A stretch of DNA of 64,000 bases from Roseiarcus sp963709655 (lineage in GTDB: Bacteria > Pseudomonadota > Alphaproteobacteria > Rhizobiales > Beijerinckiaceae): NCBI GenBank assembly GCA_963709655.1, contig CAVPXF010000025.1:186001-250000 (forward strand). Reading direction: 5' to 3'. Numbering within the stretch: position 1 is the first letter of the stretch; each line of letters starts with the position of its first letter. The notes under the pieces are model-generated. The model ran no database searches and was not told where the DNA came from. It worked only from the letters and a program-made list of their open reading frames with translations. The translations under genes and the position numbers were made by a program. Of the stretch, positions 1-8,286 are shown piece by piece.

Positions 1-1
1 G

Positions 2-478
2 GTTCAGTTGCGCAAGCGCCATCTTGCCGAGCTGGAAGGCCAGTTCGACGTCATAATATTCAATCACTCTTTTGAACACTTGCCGGATCCGCAAGGCGAA
101 CTACGGACGGCGCGGCAAAAGCTAAAACCGAATGGTCTTTGCCTTATTCAGATGCCCACCCCGAGCTCTCAGGCCTGGGACGACTATCGGACCGACTGGG
201 CGCAGTGGGACGCGCCGCGGCATCTCACGCTTATGTCCAGAAAGGGTATGTCTATCCTCGCCGCTAACTGCGGTTTCCAGTTGCGGCGAATCCTCGACAT
301 TGGCCTGGGTTGGTCGCTGTTGGCTAGCGAGCTATACAGAAGCGGAATCGGGTTCCACGCCGCGCAAAACGCTGGACACTTTTCAAGTTCGAAATTGGCC
401 GCGTATCGGCGCAAGGCGATAAAGGCCAACGAGGCCGGACGCGGGGACTCGGTCTCGTACGTCCTCGTCGCACAGTGA
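2..478 (+). CDS. class I SAM-dependent methyltransferase, C-terminal part (5' end outside window)
   Basis: The reading frame is open from the first bases, so the true start and the SAM-binding glycine loop lie upstream of the window. What remains is the second half of a class I methyltransferase fold: FDVIIFNHSFEHLPDP is the strand 4 and post-motif region typical of the Methyltransf_23 group, followed by LKPNGLCLIQMPTP (strand 5) and a WDAPRHLTLMS segment common in sugar or polysaccharide methyltransferases. The visible part is 158 codons. It precedes an O-antigen ligase-like gene and another methyltransferase, so a role in modifying a surface polysaccharide is likely. The acceptor substrate cannot be told from the sequence. 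Confidence 0.8.
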   Translation, partial: VQLRKRHLAELEGQFDVIIFNHSFEHLPDPQGELRTARQKLKPNGLCLIQMPTPSSQAWDDYRTDWAQWDAPRHLTLMSRKGMSILAANCGFQLRRILDIGLGWSLLASELYRSGIGFHAAQNAGHFSSSKLAAYRRKAIKANEAGRGDSVSYVLVAQ

Positions 479-901
479 CTATCCGAAATGTCTTCAGGCT
501 CAAGAAATTTCAGCGGAGGGTTGACGGCGTCGATCCCCAGACGGTGTTGGTCAGGCTCAGCAGCGCCGACGTCGCCGGCTGCGCCCAACCGGCCGGTCCC
601 GCCCTGGTCGCCAATGGCGTTCGCGCGGTTTCTCGCATCGCCCGAGGTCATCGGATCGGCGGCGCCGATCCTCCGTCTCCGCCAACAGTTGGATAACTTC
701 AGTGTTATGCCGAGTTGCAGTCTTGAGGCCATCAATGGCGGTCGACGATCGTTCAACGAGAATCCTGAAGGAGCGCCGCGCAGACATTGCGCTCGACGGA
801 TAAGGCGGCGGCGATAAAGGGACACACCAAATTCACTTAACCGTTCGAATGTATTTTGGCGTTGCATCCGGACGCCTGTCAGAGCCGAGGATTGAGGAGC
901 C
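479..901. other. intergenic stretch, no convincing gene
   Basis: Only short overlapping open frames are present here, with low-complexity arginine and alanine-rich translations on both strands and no recognisable domain. A 22-codon frame near 734-800 has an ATG but no ribosome binding site that I would trust. The stretch separates the methyltransferase from the O-antigen ligase-like gene and may carry its promoter, but I see no clear -35/-10 pair. Confidence 0.5.
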
Positions 902-2510
902 ATGAACGCCTTCCGCGCCGGTTTTTCTCAGTATGTCGCCCTTGCACGAGGCGAATTGCGGCTAACCTTCAAGGGCGCGCCCGCGTTCGCCTGGCGCGCG
1001 CTGATCATGATGGCGTGGGCGCTCGCAGCCGTCGTGGCTGGATCTCTGGTCGGCGTTTTCGCGACCACGCTTCCCCCTATGGTCATGGCCGGTTACGTCG
1101 CCGTCTTCGGGCTTCTCCTCCTGTGGGTCGCGCCGGATTTGCCGATCGTGTCCGACGTTTGGCTCAGGCGCATGTTTTTCCTCGCATTGGTGGTGTTGTT
1201 CTGCACCCCGATGTATTATACGGTTCAAGTCGCTTCCCTTCCGTGGATTTCGGCGCGGCGGCTTGTTACATTTGCGCTGGTGGCGCTTTCCGCCATTGTT
1301 TTTGCCACTTCGCCTGACGCCAGGCAGAGAATCATAGATCTCGTGAAAGCAAATAAGTTGATTGCCGCCTGCGTATTCGGATTTCCGATCGCGGCGTTTC
1401 TGTCGGTGTTCACGTCGATCGCTCCATTGGAAAGCTTAAACGCAATCGTTTCCACGCTTATTGAGGGGTATATTCCCTTCCTGGCAGCGCTGTACGTAAT
1501 TCGGACTAAGGACGACGTGACATTGACAGTGACCATTATCTTGTTTTGCGCGCTATTCAACAGTTCAATCGGGGTTATGGATTTCGTCCTTCATAAACAC
1601 GTGATGGTCTCACTGATTCCAAAGTCAATGCTCATGACCTTAGTCGCCGACAATCCGTCGCTTCAAGTTTTGAGCTGGGACTGGGTGCGAAACGGTCAGT
1701 TTCGGGCGATATCGGTTTTCAACACCTCTCTCAATTTCGGCGAGTTCGAGGCGATGACCGCTCCTGTCGCGGCGGTTTTCATCGTCTATGGCAGGAGTTT
1801 CGGCCGCGTCGCTCTCGGCGTCGTGACCCTGGCAGCATGCCTGATCGGAATGTTCGCTGCCGGCGCGCGAGGCGGATTTCAGCTCAGCGATCGTCGCCTT
1901 CGGGTTCCTGTCGATCCTGTGGACGCTGCGACGCGCAGGCAATAGGAGCCTCAAGACCGCCATCGCGGCCGTGTCGGCCTCCGCCGGGATTGCTGTCGTC
2001 ATACTGGCCGTCCTCTTCGTCGGACAGGTGCACAAGAGGGTGCTTGGGGGCGGAGCCGACCAAGCCAGCAACGACGGCCGTCGCATGGAATGGCAGTTGG
2101 GGATGCCCCAAATCCTTGCGAACCCGGTTACCGGCCACGGATTTGGAAACGCGGGAACCATCATTGGTTTCTATCCCCCCGGCTATGAGTTTCCGACGGT
2201 CGACAGCACCGTGTTGTCCACGCTCGCTGAGACCGGCGTCGTTGGCTTGGTCACCTTTTTTGGAATCTTTCTGGCGTCAATAAGAACTGGGTCGAAGCGT
2301 TACCTGACCGATTTGTCCTGGGAGGGATCGCTCATGGGCGGTTTGGCCGCGAGCCTGACCGCTTACACGACTTATAGGCTCGTCCTCACAGTGAACGAGA
2401 ATGGACTGCTCACATATGTGTTGGTCGCCTGTATCATGGCGCTCAATTTCGATTTTCTGCGGCGCAAAGCCTCCGTAAAGAGAGGTCATATTGAAGGTTC
2501 TACCAGCTGA
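902..2510 (+). pseudogene. O-antigen ligase/polymerase-like membrane protein, one frameshift
   Basis: Two open frames form one protein. 902-1945 gives an N-terminal part with about eight hydrophobic helices and a GARGGF motif. The continuation lies in another frame: from about 1887 it reads SAIVAFGFLSILWTL and runs to the stop at 2510. Joined at about 1885 they give roughly 535 residues, a normal size for the Wzy/WaaL (O-antigen ligase, Wzy_C) superfamily. The second part contains GHGFGNAG and a large periplasmic loop, followed by ETGVVGLVTFFGIF, which resembles the conserved C-terminal part of these proteins. Expected role: polymerising or ligating polysaccharide repeat units at the periplasmic face of the inner membrane. 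Whether the frameshift is real or a sequencing error cannot be decided here. Confidence 0.72.
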
Positions 2511-2602
2511 TCCCTGAGGGGAATTGGCTTGGCGGCCGCTTTCAGCGCCCGGTTGATCGCGTCGCCAACTAGGCCCCGAACAATGGAAGCGACGAGCTGG
2601 CC

Positions 2603-2725
2603 ATGACAGGAGAACGCGCTTTGCCCATTGATCGCGCGAGCCCGGATCGAGGCGCCGCGCGCATCGAGTGGCTCGACGGCGTTCGCGCCTGCGCCGCGAC
2701 CTACGTCATGCTCCATCACACGCCT
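2603..2725 (+). pseudogene. acyltransferase 3 (OafA/YrhL type), N-terminal stub
   Basis: From the ATG at 2603 the frame encodes about 40 residues ending in RIEWLDGVRACAATYVMLHH. This is the unmistakable first helix of acyltransferase 3 family proteins (consensus LDGLRGxAAxxVxxxH), which O-acetylate cell-surface sugars. The whole remaining ~300 residues are missing: after about position 2725 the frame turns into unrelated sequence and stops at 2818. I read it as a truncated remnant in the polysaccharide locus. There is no sign of the rest of the gene downstream, where a methyltransferase follows. Confidence 0.7.
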
Positions 2726-3054
2726 AATATCTCGCAACTTTCGACGGAATGCTCGATGATGCGAAGTTCGCAGCTGGCCAGGTCACGGAGACCCGACAAA
2801 TCCGTTGACCGCTTTTGAAGCTCTTCAGGCTTGAAGACTGCGCGCGACGATGGCAGTCTAGGGCTGACCAGGGACGTCCGTCTCGGGTGTCGCATGAGCG
2901 ATCTGCGACGTCCTGAACCCGAGAAAACGAGGCGTTGGCGTTCTTTAATCCCACGGGGAGAGACGGGATCGCGGGGCGATGGTTTCGCGCGTCGCGACGC
3001 TTGACCAGAGCGCCGACCTGGACAATTTTCGATACGGAGGCGCACGAACAAGCC

Positions 3055-3969
3055 ATGGCCAGTCTCAGCAAGGGATATACGGCCCAACGACTTGGAGTGA
3101 CCGCGCGTGTGACGGAGTTGAATGCGCTTCTCTCCAATTATCGCAAGGGTCCGCAAAGACGAGTTGGCAACGCGATCGCCGAAGTGAAGTCCGCCCTGCG
3201 GGAAATCGAGAGCGTGCTCGGCAGGCCTGTCGAAGACCTCGACATTTTGGAGATCGGCTCGGGTCAATTGTCGATTCAGCTGGCGGTCTTGGGCGTCGGC
3301 AATCGGGCGGTTGGGATTGATCAGGAAACGGCAGGTACAGCGCTCGATACGACCAGTATCGCGCAGATGATCAGAAAGGACGGATTGACAAGGGCCGCCA
3401 AAACCACTTTTCGAAAGATGTTTGGCTTCGATGACGCCGTGAAAAATGAATACAAAAGGCAAACACAAATTGCGTGGCCGCCGCTGAAAATCCTGCATAT
3501 GGATGCTACGAAAACATCTTTTGAAGATGCTTATTTCGATGTTATATATTCCAGAGCTGTGTTCGAGCACATTTCTAGTCCCGCCGCCGTGCTGAAAGAA
3601 GTATGTAGAATAACAAGGCCGGGGGGTGTGTTTTACTGCCTATTGCATTTATATACGAGCGACAGCGGCTGCCACGACATCCGCATATTTGCCGATCAGC
3701 GCAAGGATCTGCCGTTCTGGTCTCACCTGCGCGACCAGCACCGTCATAGGGTCATTGAGAATACCTATCTAAACCGGCTTCGTTTGGACGAATGGCGAGC
3801 AATTTTCGAGCGGGGACTGCCAGGCGTCCGGCTCGAGGCGATGATGGACGACGCAAGCGAGGCGCGAAGGTTCGAACTCGCCCAGTGTCGACGGAATGGA
3901 GAACTCGCGGATTTCCGCGATGAGGAACTCCTGTCCTCGACTGTCAAGGCCGTTTGGCGACGCTCGTAA
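3055..3969 (+). CDS. class I SAM-dependent methyltransferase
   Basis: A 304-residue methyltransferase. DLDILEIGSGQLSIQLAVLG is the SAM-binding motif I with its glycine loop, GIDQET follows as motif II, and FDVIYSRAVFEHISSP plus ITRPGGVFYCLLHLYTS are strands 4 and 5. A long insertion of about 45 residues separates motif II from the acidic strand-3 end (ILHMDATKTSF). I prefer the ATG at 3055, which has GGAGG about 14 bases upstream; an in-frame TTG at 2935 would add 40 poorly supported residues. The gene lies at the end of a polysaccharide locus and probably modifies a sugar or a lipid-linked precursor. Base composition is clearly lower in GC than most of the window, as often seen in surface polysaccharide genes. 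Confidence 0.78.
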   Translation: MASLSKGYTAQRLGVTARVTELNALLSNYRKGPQRRVGNAIAEVKSALREIESVLGRPVEDLDILEIGSGQLSIQLAVLGVGNRAVGIDQETAGTALDTTSIAQMIRKDGLTRAAKTTFRKMFGFDDAVKNEYKRQTQIAWPPLKILHMDATKTSFEDAYFDVIYSRAVFEHISSPAAVLKEVCRITRPGGVFYCLLHLYTSDSGCHDIRIFADQRKDLPFWSHLRDQHRHRVIENTYLNRLRLDEWRAIFERGLPGVRLEAMMDDASEARRFELAQCRRNGELADFRDEELLSSTVKAVWRRS

Positions 3970-4136
3970 AAGAGCAATTTGGCGACGAAAATTTCAAACG
4001 CTCGGTCGAAGCGGGACTTTGTTGCGAGGGGGCTGCGAAGCGCGTTGGCTGAGCGTCAGCCGATGCGGACGATCCTTGTCGATGGCTCTTATAACGTTAG
4101 CTATGGGTCGAGGAATTGCAGTGGTCGCAAACACCG
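3970..4136. other. intergenic stretch, no gene seen
   Basis: Between the methyltransferase stop and the hairpin at 4137 I see no convincing reading frame. An open frame at 3979-4161 lacks any recognisable motif or ribosome binding site. Confidence 0.5.
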
Positions 4137-4180
4137 CGTCATGGCCGCCCCCGGATCATAGTCCGGGGGCGGCCATGACG
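4137..4180. repeat. 19-bp perfect inverted repeat (hairpin element)
   Basis: Left arm 4137-4155 and right arm 4162-4180 are perfect reverse complements (core GGCCGCCCCCGGA / TCCGGGGGCGGCC) around the 6-base loop TCATAG. No T-run follows on either strand, so it is not a classical rho-independent terminator. It lies between convergent genes (methyltransferase on plus, flavin reductase on minus), where such palindromes often end transcription or protect 3' ends. It resembles dispersed palindromic units common in alphaproteobacterial chromosomes. Confidence 0.8.
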
Positions 4181-4280
4181 GATTGGTGAGGCTTTCTGAA
4201 TTGTCCGGGCTCGCCCGCGACCAACGGCTAACGCTATAAGAGCCTTGTCGATAAAGGCGCGTCAGCCGACGTCGTCTATT

Positions 4281-4901
4281 TCACCCGTCCCCGCCGCCCT
4301 TCGGCCGGGCGAGGACGAAGACGGATTCGACCACCGCATAATCCTGATAGCCGCAGCGGGCGAGCGGTTGCGCCATCGCCGTATCGAACCGGCCCTCGCG
4401 AATGAAGGCCTCGTCGATGTGGACGCCGACGACCTCGCCGAGGATGAGGACATTGCCGCTTGCGGCGCCCGCGCGGTTGCGGATCTCGATGACCTCGACG
4501 ACCTTGCATTCGAGCGCGGCCGGGCTCTCCTTGACCCGTGGCGCGGCGACCAGGCGGCATTCGGCCATCGTCAGCCCGGCGTGGAGAAATTCGTTGGCGC
4601 CGCGCGGCAGCGGCGCCGAGGTGGCGTTCATGGCGTCTCTGAGCGCGGACGTCGCCAGATTGGCGACGAACTCGCCGCTCTCGCTGGCGAAGGTCGCCGA
4701 ATCCTTCATGCCGCCGTCGCTCGAGAAGCCGACGATCGGCGGATGGCTGCCGAAGCCGTTGAAGAAGCTGTAGGGGGCGAGGTTGATCCGCCCGTCGAGG
4801 GCGCGGGTGGAGATCCAGCCGATCGGCCGCGGCGCGACGATGGCCTTGAACGGATCGTGCGGCAGCTTCGTCCTGTCGCGCCCGCCGGTCTCGTAGAACA
4901 T
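4281..4901 (-). CDS. flavin reductase-like (FMN-binding split barrel) domain protein
   Basis: A 206-residue protein starting MFYETGG, with GAGG just upstream. It matches the flavin reductase/FMN-binding split-barrel family: VAPRPIGWISTRALDGRINLAPYSFFNGFGSHPPIVGFSS is the conserved flavin-binding segment near residues 24-62 (quoted pieces: PRPIGWIST, NLAPYSFFN). Members reduce FMN or FAD with NAD(P)H or bind FMN as part of an oxidoreductase; they act in the cytoplasm. It follows the nitroreductase gene after a gap of only 7 bases on the same strand, so the two flavoproteins are very probably co-transcribed. Physiological partner and substrate are unknown. Confidence 0.85.
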   Translation of the reverse strand: MFYETGGRDRTKLPHDPFKAIVAPRPIGWISTRALDGRINLAPYSFFNGFGSHPPIVGFSSDGGMKDSATFASESGEFVANLATSALRDAMNATSAPLPRGANEFLHAGLTMAECRLVAAPRVKESPAALECKVVEVIEIRNRAGAASGNVLILGEVVGVHIDEAFIREGRFDTAMAQPLARCGYQDYAVVESVFVLARPKGGGDG

Positions 4902-4908
4902 CGGCGCC

Positions 4909-5475
4909 TCACCCGGGAAAGGTCGTGACGATGTCGGCGAGCGCCGGGCGGACCCGGTCCTCGATCGCCGGCGCGCGGCCGATGTGCAGGAAGCCCGCGA
5001 TGCGTTCGTGCTCGGCAAGGCCGATCGCGGCGCGGAAGCGCGCGTCGTAGGCCGGCCATTCGGTGAGCCAGGTCGCGCTGAAGCCCAGCGCGCGCGCTGC
5101 GACGATCGTGGTCATGCAGACCGCGCCCGAGGACAGTACCTGCTCCCATTCCGGGATCTTCACATGCGGGCCAGCGCGCGAGACGACCGCGATCACCAGG
5201 GGGGCGCGGGCAAAGCGGCCACGTTCCTCGGCCTTCGCCTTGTCGTCGAGACCCGGTTCGTCCTCGAGCCGGATCGTCTCGGCGATCCGCCCCGCCCGCT
5301 CGCGCGCGGCGCCCTCGAACACGATGAAACGCCAAGGCGCGAGCTTGCCGTGGTCGGGCACCCGCGAGGCGACGGCGAGAATCGTTTCGAGCTCCTCGGG
5401 CGTCGGACCCGGCCCGCTCATGAGGGCGGGCGGAGCGGAGCGGCGGCGCTTGAGCAGGGCGATCGTGTCGTTCAT
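4909..5475 (-). CDS. nitroreductase family protein
   Basis: A 188-residue FMN-dependent nitroreductase-like protein. The N-terminus MNDTIALLKRRRSAP carries the basic RRSAP segment that contacts the FMN phosphate. RVPDHGKLAPWRFIVF is the conserved second block, and GFSATWLTE plus GFLHIGRAP are the C-terminal FMN-binding and dimer-interface segments, as in the YdjA-like subgroup. Start at the ATG at 5475, preceded by AAGGAA. A much longer open frame extends upstream to 6582, but it is antisense to the next gene and shows no homology. First gene of a two-gene operon with the flavin reductase-like gene. Confidence 0.88.
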   Translation of the reverse strand: MNDTIALLKRRRSAPPALMSGPGPTPEELETILAVASRVPDHGKLAPWRFIVFEGAARERAGRIAETIRLEDEPGLDDKAKAEERGRFARAPLVIAVVSRAGPHVKIPEWEQVLSSGAVCMTTIVAARALGFSATWLTEWPAYDARFRAAIGLAEHERIAGFLHIGRAPAIEDRVRPALADIVTTFPG

Positions 5476-5643
5476 CGGGTTTCCTTGGAGGGCCGCGGCA
5501 AGTCTACCCTGATCCGGGCGGCCTGTGCACCGCCTTCGAACCGCCTCATTGGGGCGGCACGAGGCCCTCGTCACCGGGGCGCGGTCGGCAAGGGCCTTGA
5601 AAACCACGGCCTCGAAAACCACGGCCGGCCGCAAGCCGCCGAG

Positions 5644-6654
5644 ATGAGAGCGATGCGGGCGATCGAACGAATTCTTGCGGGAGTTTTGGCGCTTGCGCTC
5701 GTGGCGGGCGCCGCCGCGGCGCGCGCCGACCCGTCCGCCGCGGATGGTCAGGCGACGCTGAGCCTGTCGGCGATCCTCAACGGCCAGACGGCGCCGCTCA
5801 CCGGCGGCGTGCGCTGGCGGATCTTCTCGGCCAAGACGGAAGAGGACGGAACGCACGCGCTCGTCGTCGAATCGAACCTTGCCGAGCCGACCCTGACCCT
5901 GCCCCCCGGCGACTATGTCGTGCATACGGAGTTCGGGCTGGCGAGCGCGGCGCGGCGGCTCACCCTCGGCCCCGAGGTGCGCGCGGAGAAGCTGGCGATT
6001 GCGGCGGGCGGCCTTAGGGTTGGCGGCGTTCTCGGCGACGCGCCGATCGATCCGTCCAAGCTGTCGCTCGCCATCTACGTTCCGTTCGGCCGCAATCCGC
6101 AGGGCAAGCTCGTCTACGCCAATGCCAAGGCCGGCGACATCGTCGGCCTGCCGGAGGGCGCCTACCATGTCGTGTCGACCTATCTCGACACCATCGGCGG
6201 AAAGTTTCTCGCCAGCGCCCCCCCGCCAAGCACCGGCAAATCGTCGGCCCCCGCTCCGTCGACGACGCTTCCGTCGAACTCGATCGTCAGCGCCGACATC
6301 AAGGTGACGTCTGGGAAACTCACCGACGTGACGATCCGCCACCGTTGCGCCACGCTGACCTTGAAACTTGTCAGCAAGCCCGGCGGCGAGGCGCTCGCCA
6401 ACACGACCTTCACTGTGCTGACGCCGGGGGGCGATGTGATCCGCGAACTGCTCGGCGCGTTCCCCTCGCTGGTGCTGGCGGAAGGCGAATACGCGGTGAT
6501 CGCGCGGCACGACAGCAAGACGTACCAGTCGACCTTCCAGGTCGAGACGGGTATGGACCGCGACGTCGAAGTCGTTGCACAACAGACCCCTCAGGGAGCC
6601 GGAGACGGCGGCGAGCCGGCGCCGCCCAAAGTCCCGGGCGTCGAGAAGGATTGA
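5644..6654 (+). CDS. secreted protein of repeated prealbumin-like modules, unknown function
   Basis: A 336-residue protein with a clear signal peptide (ILAGVLALALVAGAAAARA, cleavage near residue 30). The mature part looks like three related beta-sandwich modules. Each holds a turn of the type x-G-x-Y-x-V: PPGDYVVHTEFG, PEGAYHVVSTYL and AEGEYAVIARHD. This pattern is typical of carboxypeptidase-regulatory-like or SpaA prealbumin-like folds. A Pro/Ser/Thr-rich linker (PPPSTGKSSAPAPSTT) joins modules two and three, and the C-terminus is Gly/Pro-rich. Start ATG at 5644, with a second possible ATG at 5653. It probably acts in the periplasm or at the surface. Function is not recognised. The AsnC-domain gene starts 4 bases after its stop. 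Confidence 0.75.
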   Translation: MRAMRAIERILAGVLALALVAGAAAARADPSAADGQATLSLSAILNGQTAPLTGGVRWRIFSAKTEEDGTHALVVESNLAEPTLTLPPGDYVVHTEFGLASAARRLTLGPEVRAEKLAIAAGGLRVGGVLGDAPIDPSKLSLAIYVPFGRNPQGKLVYANAKAGDIVGLPEGAYHVVSTYLDTIGGKFLASAPPPSTGKSSAPAPSTTLPSNSIVSADIKVTSGKLTDVTIRHRCATLTLKLVSKPGGEALANTTFTVLTPGGDVIRELLGAFPSLVLAEGEYAVIARHDSKTYQSTFQVETGMDRDVEVVAQQTPQGAGDGGEPAPPKVPGVEKD

Positions 6655-6658
6655 GCGG

Positions 6659-6895
6659 GTGCAGACGTTTTTCGTTCAGATCAAATGCGCGCTCGGACGA
6701 ACCTACGAAGTCGCAAGCGCGCTCGCCGAGGCCGAGATCGCCTCGGAGATCTATTCGATCGCGGGCGAGTTCGACATCCTGTCCAAGTTTTATGTGGAGC
6801 GCGACGTCGACATCGGCCATTTCGTCGGCCAGCGGGTGCAGACGATCCCCGGCATCGTCGACACGCGCACGATCATCACGTTCAAGGCGTTCTGA
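6659..6895 (+). CDS. stand-alone Lrp/AsnC ligand-binding (RAM) domain protein
   Basis: A 78-residue protein beginning with GTG (MQTFFVQIKC). It is the C-terminal RAM/AsnC effector-binding domain without a helix-turn-helix: FVQIKCALGRTYEVASAL, EIYSIAGEFDILSKF and a C-terminal VDTRTIITFKAF form the beta-alpha-beta-beta-alpha-beta unit. Stand-alone domains of this type exist in many proteobacteria and oligomerise like the full Lrp domain. They may bind amino acids and modulate partners. The start is 4 bases after the stop of the preceding secreted-protein gene, so the two are probably co-transcribed. A longer frame to 6575 only runs through the upstream gene. Confidence 0.85.
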   Translation: MQTFFVQIKCALGRTYEVASALAEAEIASEIYSIAGEFDILSKFYVERDVDIGHFVGQRVQTIPGIVDTRTIITFKAF

Positions 6896-6948
6896 CCCCG
6901 GCGCCGGACCGCTTTTTACGTCCCCTTGTCAGGCGAAAGACCGACCCC

Positions 6949-7350
6949 ATGCGATTGACCCTTGTTCTCGCCTTCGCCGTTCTGGCGGGCTCGGCCGCGG
7001 CCGACGAGCAGCCTTTCCTGTTCGAGGCGCTCCATGGCCGCACCACGTATCACGCCGCCTGGGAGCGGCTGATGAAACTCGTCCAGCCGACGCCCGACTG
7101 GCTCGTTGAGTTCAACCGGAATTTCGACGGCGTCGCCGGGCAGATCAGGCCGGTCGACATCGACGGCAAGCCCTACGAACTGTCGTTCGTATGCAAGCCG
7201 ACCGATTGCGATGGCCATCGGTTCATCGTGCTGTTCGACGCCGGCGGCGCGCATGCCTATGGGGCGCTCGGCGGCAAGGACAATTCCCCCGCTTTCTACG
7301 GCTCTCCCTCGCCGACGGAGCAGGAGGCGATGGTGAAAGCCGTGAAGTGA
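6949..7350 (+). CDS. Ivy family C-type lysozyme inhibitor
   Basis: A 133-residue exported protein. The signal peptide LTLVLAFAVLAGSAAA is followed by a mature domain of about 115 residues. The key signature is VCKPTDCDGHRF, equivalent to the CKPHDC loop of Ivy that inserts into the active site of C-type lysozyme; the two cysteines would form the conserved disulfide. The region before it (VDIDGKPYELSFV) and after it (FIVLFDAGGAHAYGAL) also fits Ivy. Expected role: periplasmic protection of peptidoglycan against lysozyme, or control of the cell's own lytic transglycosylases. Start ATG at 6949 gives a correct signal peptide. It is separated by 53 bases from the AsnC-domain gene. Confidence 0.85.
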   Translation: MRLTLVLAFAVLAGSAAADEQPFLFEALHGRTTYHAAWERLMKLVQPTPDWLVEFNRNFDGVAGQIRPVDIDGKPYELSFVCKPTDCDGHRFIVLFDAGGAHAYGALGGKDNSPAFYGSPSPTEQEAMVKAVK

Positions 7351-7479
7351 CCGGCCGGCGCCCTGCCCGATCGAACGGCAAAACCGCGGCGGTCCTGGCG
7401 GCGCGCTCGATCCCAACGCTTTCGACGACCGACCTTACCGGGAACTCGCCAAGGCGCAGTTCACCAGCGTGACGCGCGG

Positions 7480-8094
7480 TCAGCGCGCCGCGTTCATTTT
7501 GCCGACCTTCTCCGCGATCGCGCGCGCCAGTCCGTCGCTGACCTCTTCGGGGACGTCGAGGCCCGACAGGCGCCACGTCGTCCCGGAAAGATGCAGGTGG
7601 ACGCCGTAGCGCCCCTCGGCGCTGTCGAGCCCGACCACAAAGCTCAGCGGCCCGTCGAAATGGGAGTTGATCAGGACCCGCAACGGACGAGCGCGGAACG
7701 CCTCGCAGAGCGGCGGCATACGCCAGCCGGCTCCGGCGCCTGCGACGCCAGCCGCCGGCAGGCCGATGCGACCCTTGGCCAGGAGCGCGGCGATGGCCTC
7801 GGGCGTCAACATCCCGCTCAAGAGCTCGTTGGCCGCCCCGGCGCTCACGCTGCCGAGGAAGTTTTGCTCGAACCACGCCATTTTCTTGAACTGCGGGTTC
7901 TGCGCGAGATAGGCGTGCGTGATCTGACCGGCGAGCGAGCCCCTGAGCGCCGGCAGATCGATGCGCTGCATCAAGGCGCCCGCGTCGCCCTGCGAAGCCG
8001 CGGATGCAAGCTCGGCCGCGCCGACCAGCGCCCAGGTCCAGGCGGCTGCAACAAGGATGACGAGCGCGACGGCGGCGCGGAGAACGTTTCGCAT
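7480..8094 (-). CDS. DUF2939 family exported protein
   Basis: A 204-residue protein with one N-terminal hydrophobic helix (AAVALVILVAAAWTWAL). The following segment ELASAASQGDAGALMQRIDLPALRGSL has the pattern of DUF2939 proteins, which begin with a paired-helix unit describing a 'burden' on a variable residue pair, and the rest (AYLAQNPQFKKMAWFEQNF, TTWRLSGLDVPEE) is also in keeping. Function of the family is unknown; it is thought to be periplasmic or membrane-anchored. The gene stands alone between the Ivy gene and the sugar transporter, convergent with the former. Confidence 0.72.
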   Translation of the reverse strand: MRNVLRAAVALVILVAAAWTWALVGAAELASAASQGDAGALMQRIDLPALRGSLAGQITHAYLAQNPQFKKMAWFEQNFLGSVSAGAANELLSGMLTPEAIAALLAKGRIGLPAAGVAGAGAGWRMPPLCEAFRARPLRVLINSHFDGPLSFVVGLDSAEGRYGVHLHLSGTTWRLSGLDVPEEVSDGLARAIAEKVGKMNAAR

Positions 8095-8286
8095 GGCCTG
8101 TCCTTAGAGCAATTCCGCCCGGGAACCGCTCGCGGTTTGATGGAGTTTGAGGGACTGCGCAGCGGACGCGTCGCCGTGCCGCTCGAGCAGCTTTATCGGG
8201 ACTGAAGCCCGCTCTGCGCCGACGCTCGCGCAAAGGAAGACGGTGGGGCGACGCTCCGTTTCCCTTGTCAGGCGAACCCGGCGGAA

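Noticed and set aside
4909..6582. 557-residue minus-strand frame continuing upstream of the nitroreductase
   Set aside because: Upstream of the ATG at 5475 it is antisense to the secreted-protein gene, has no homology and has a basic, low-complexity composition.
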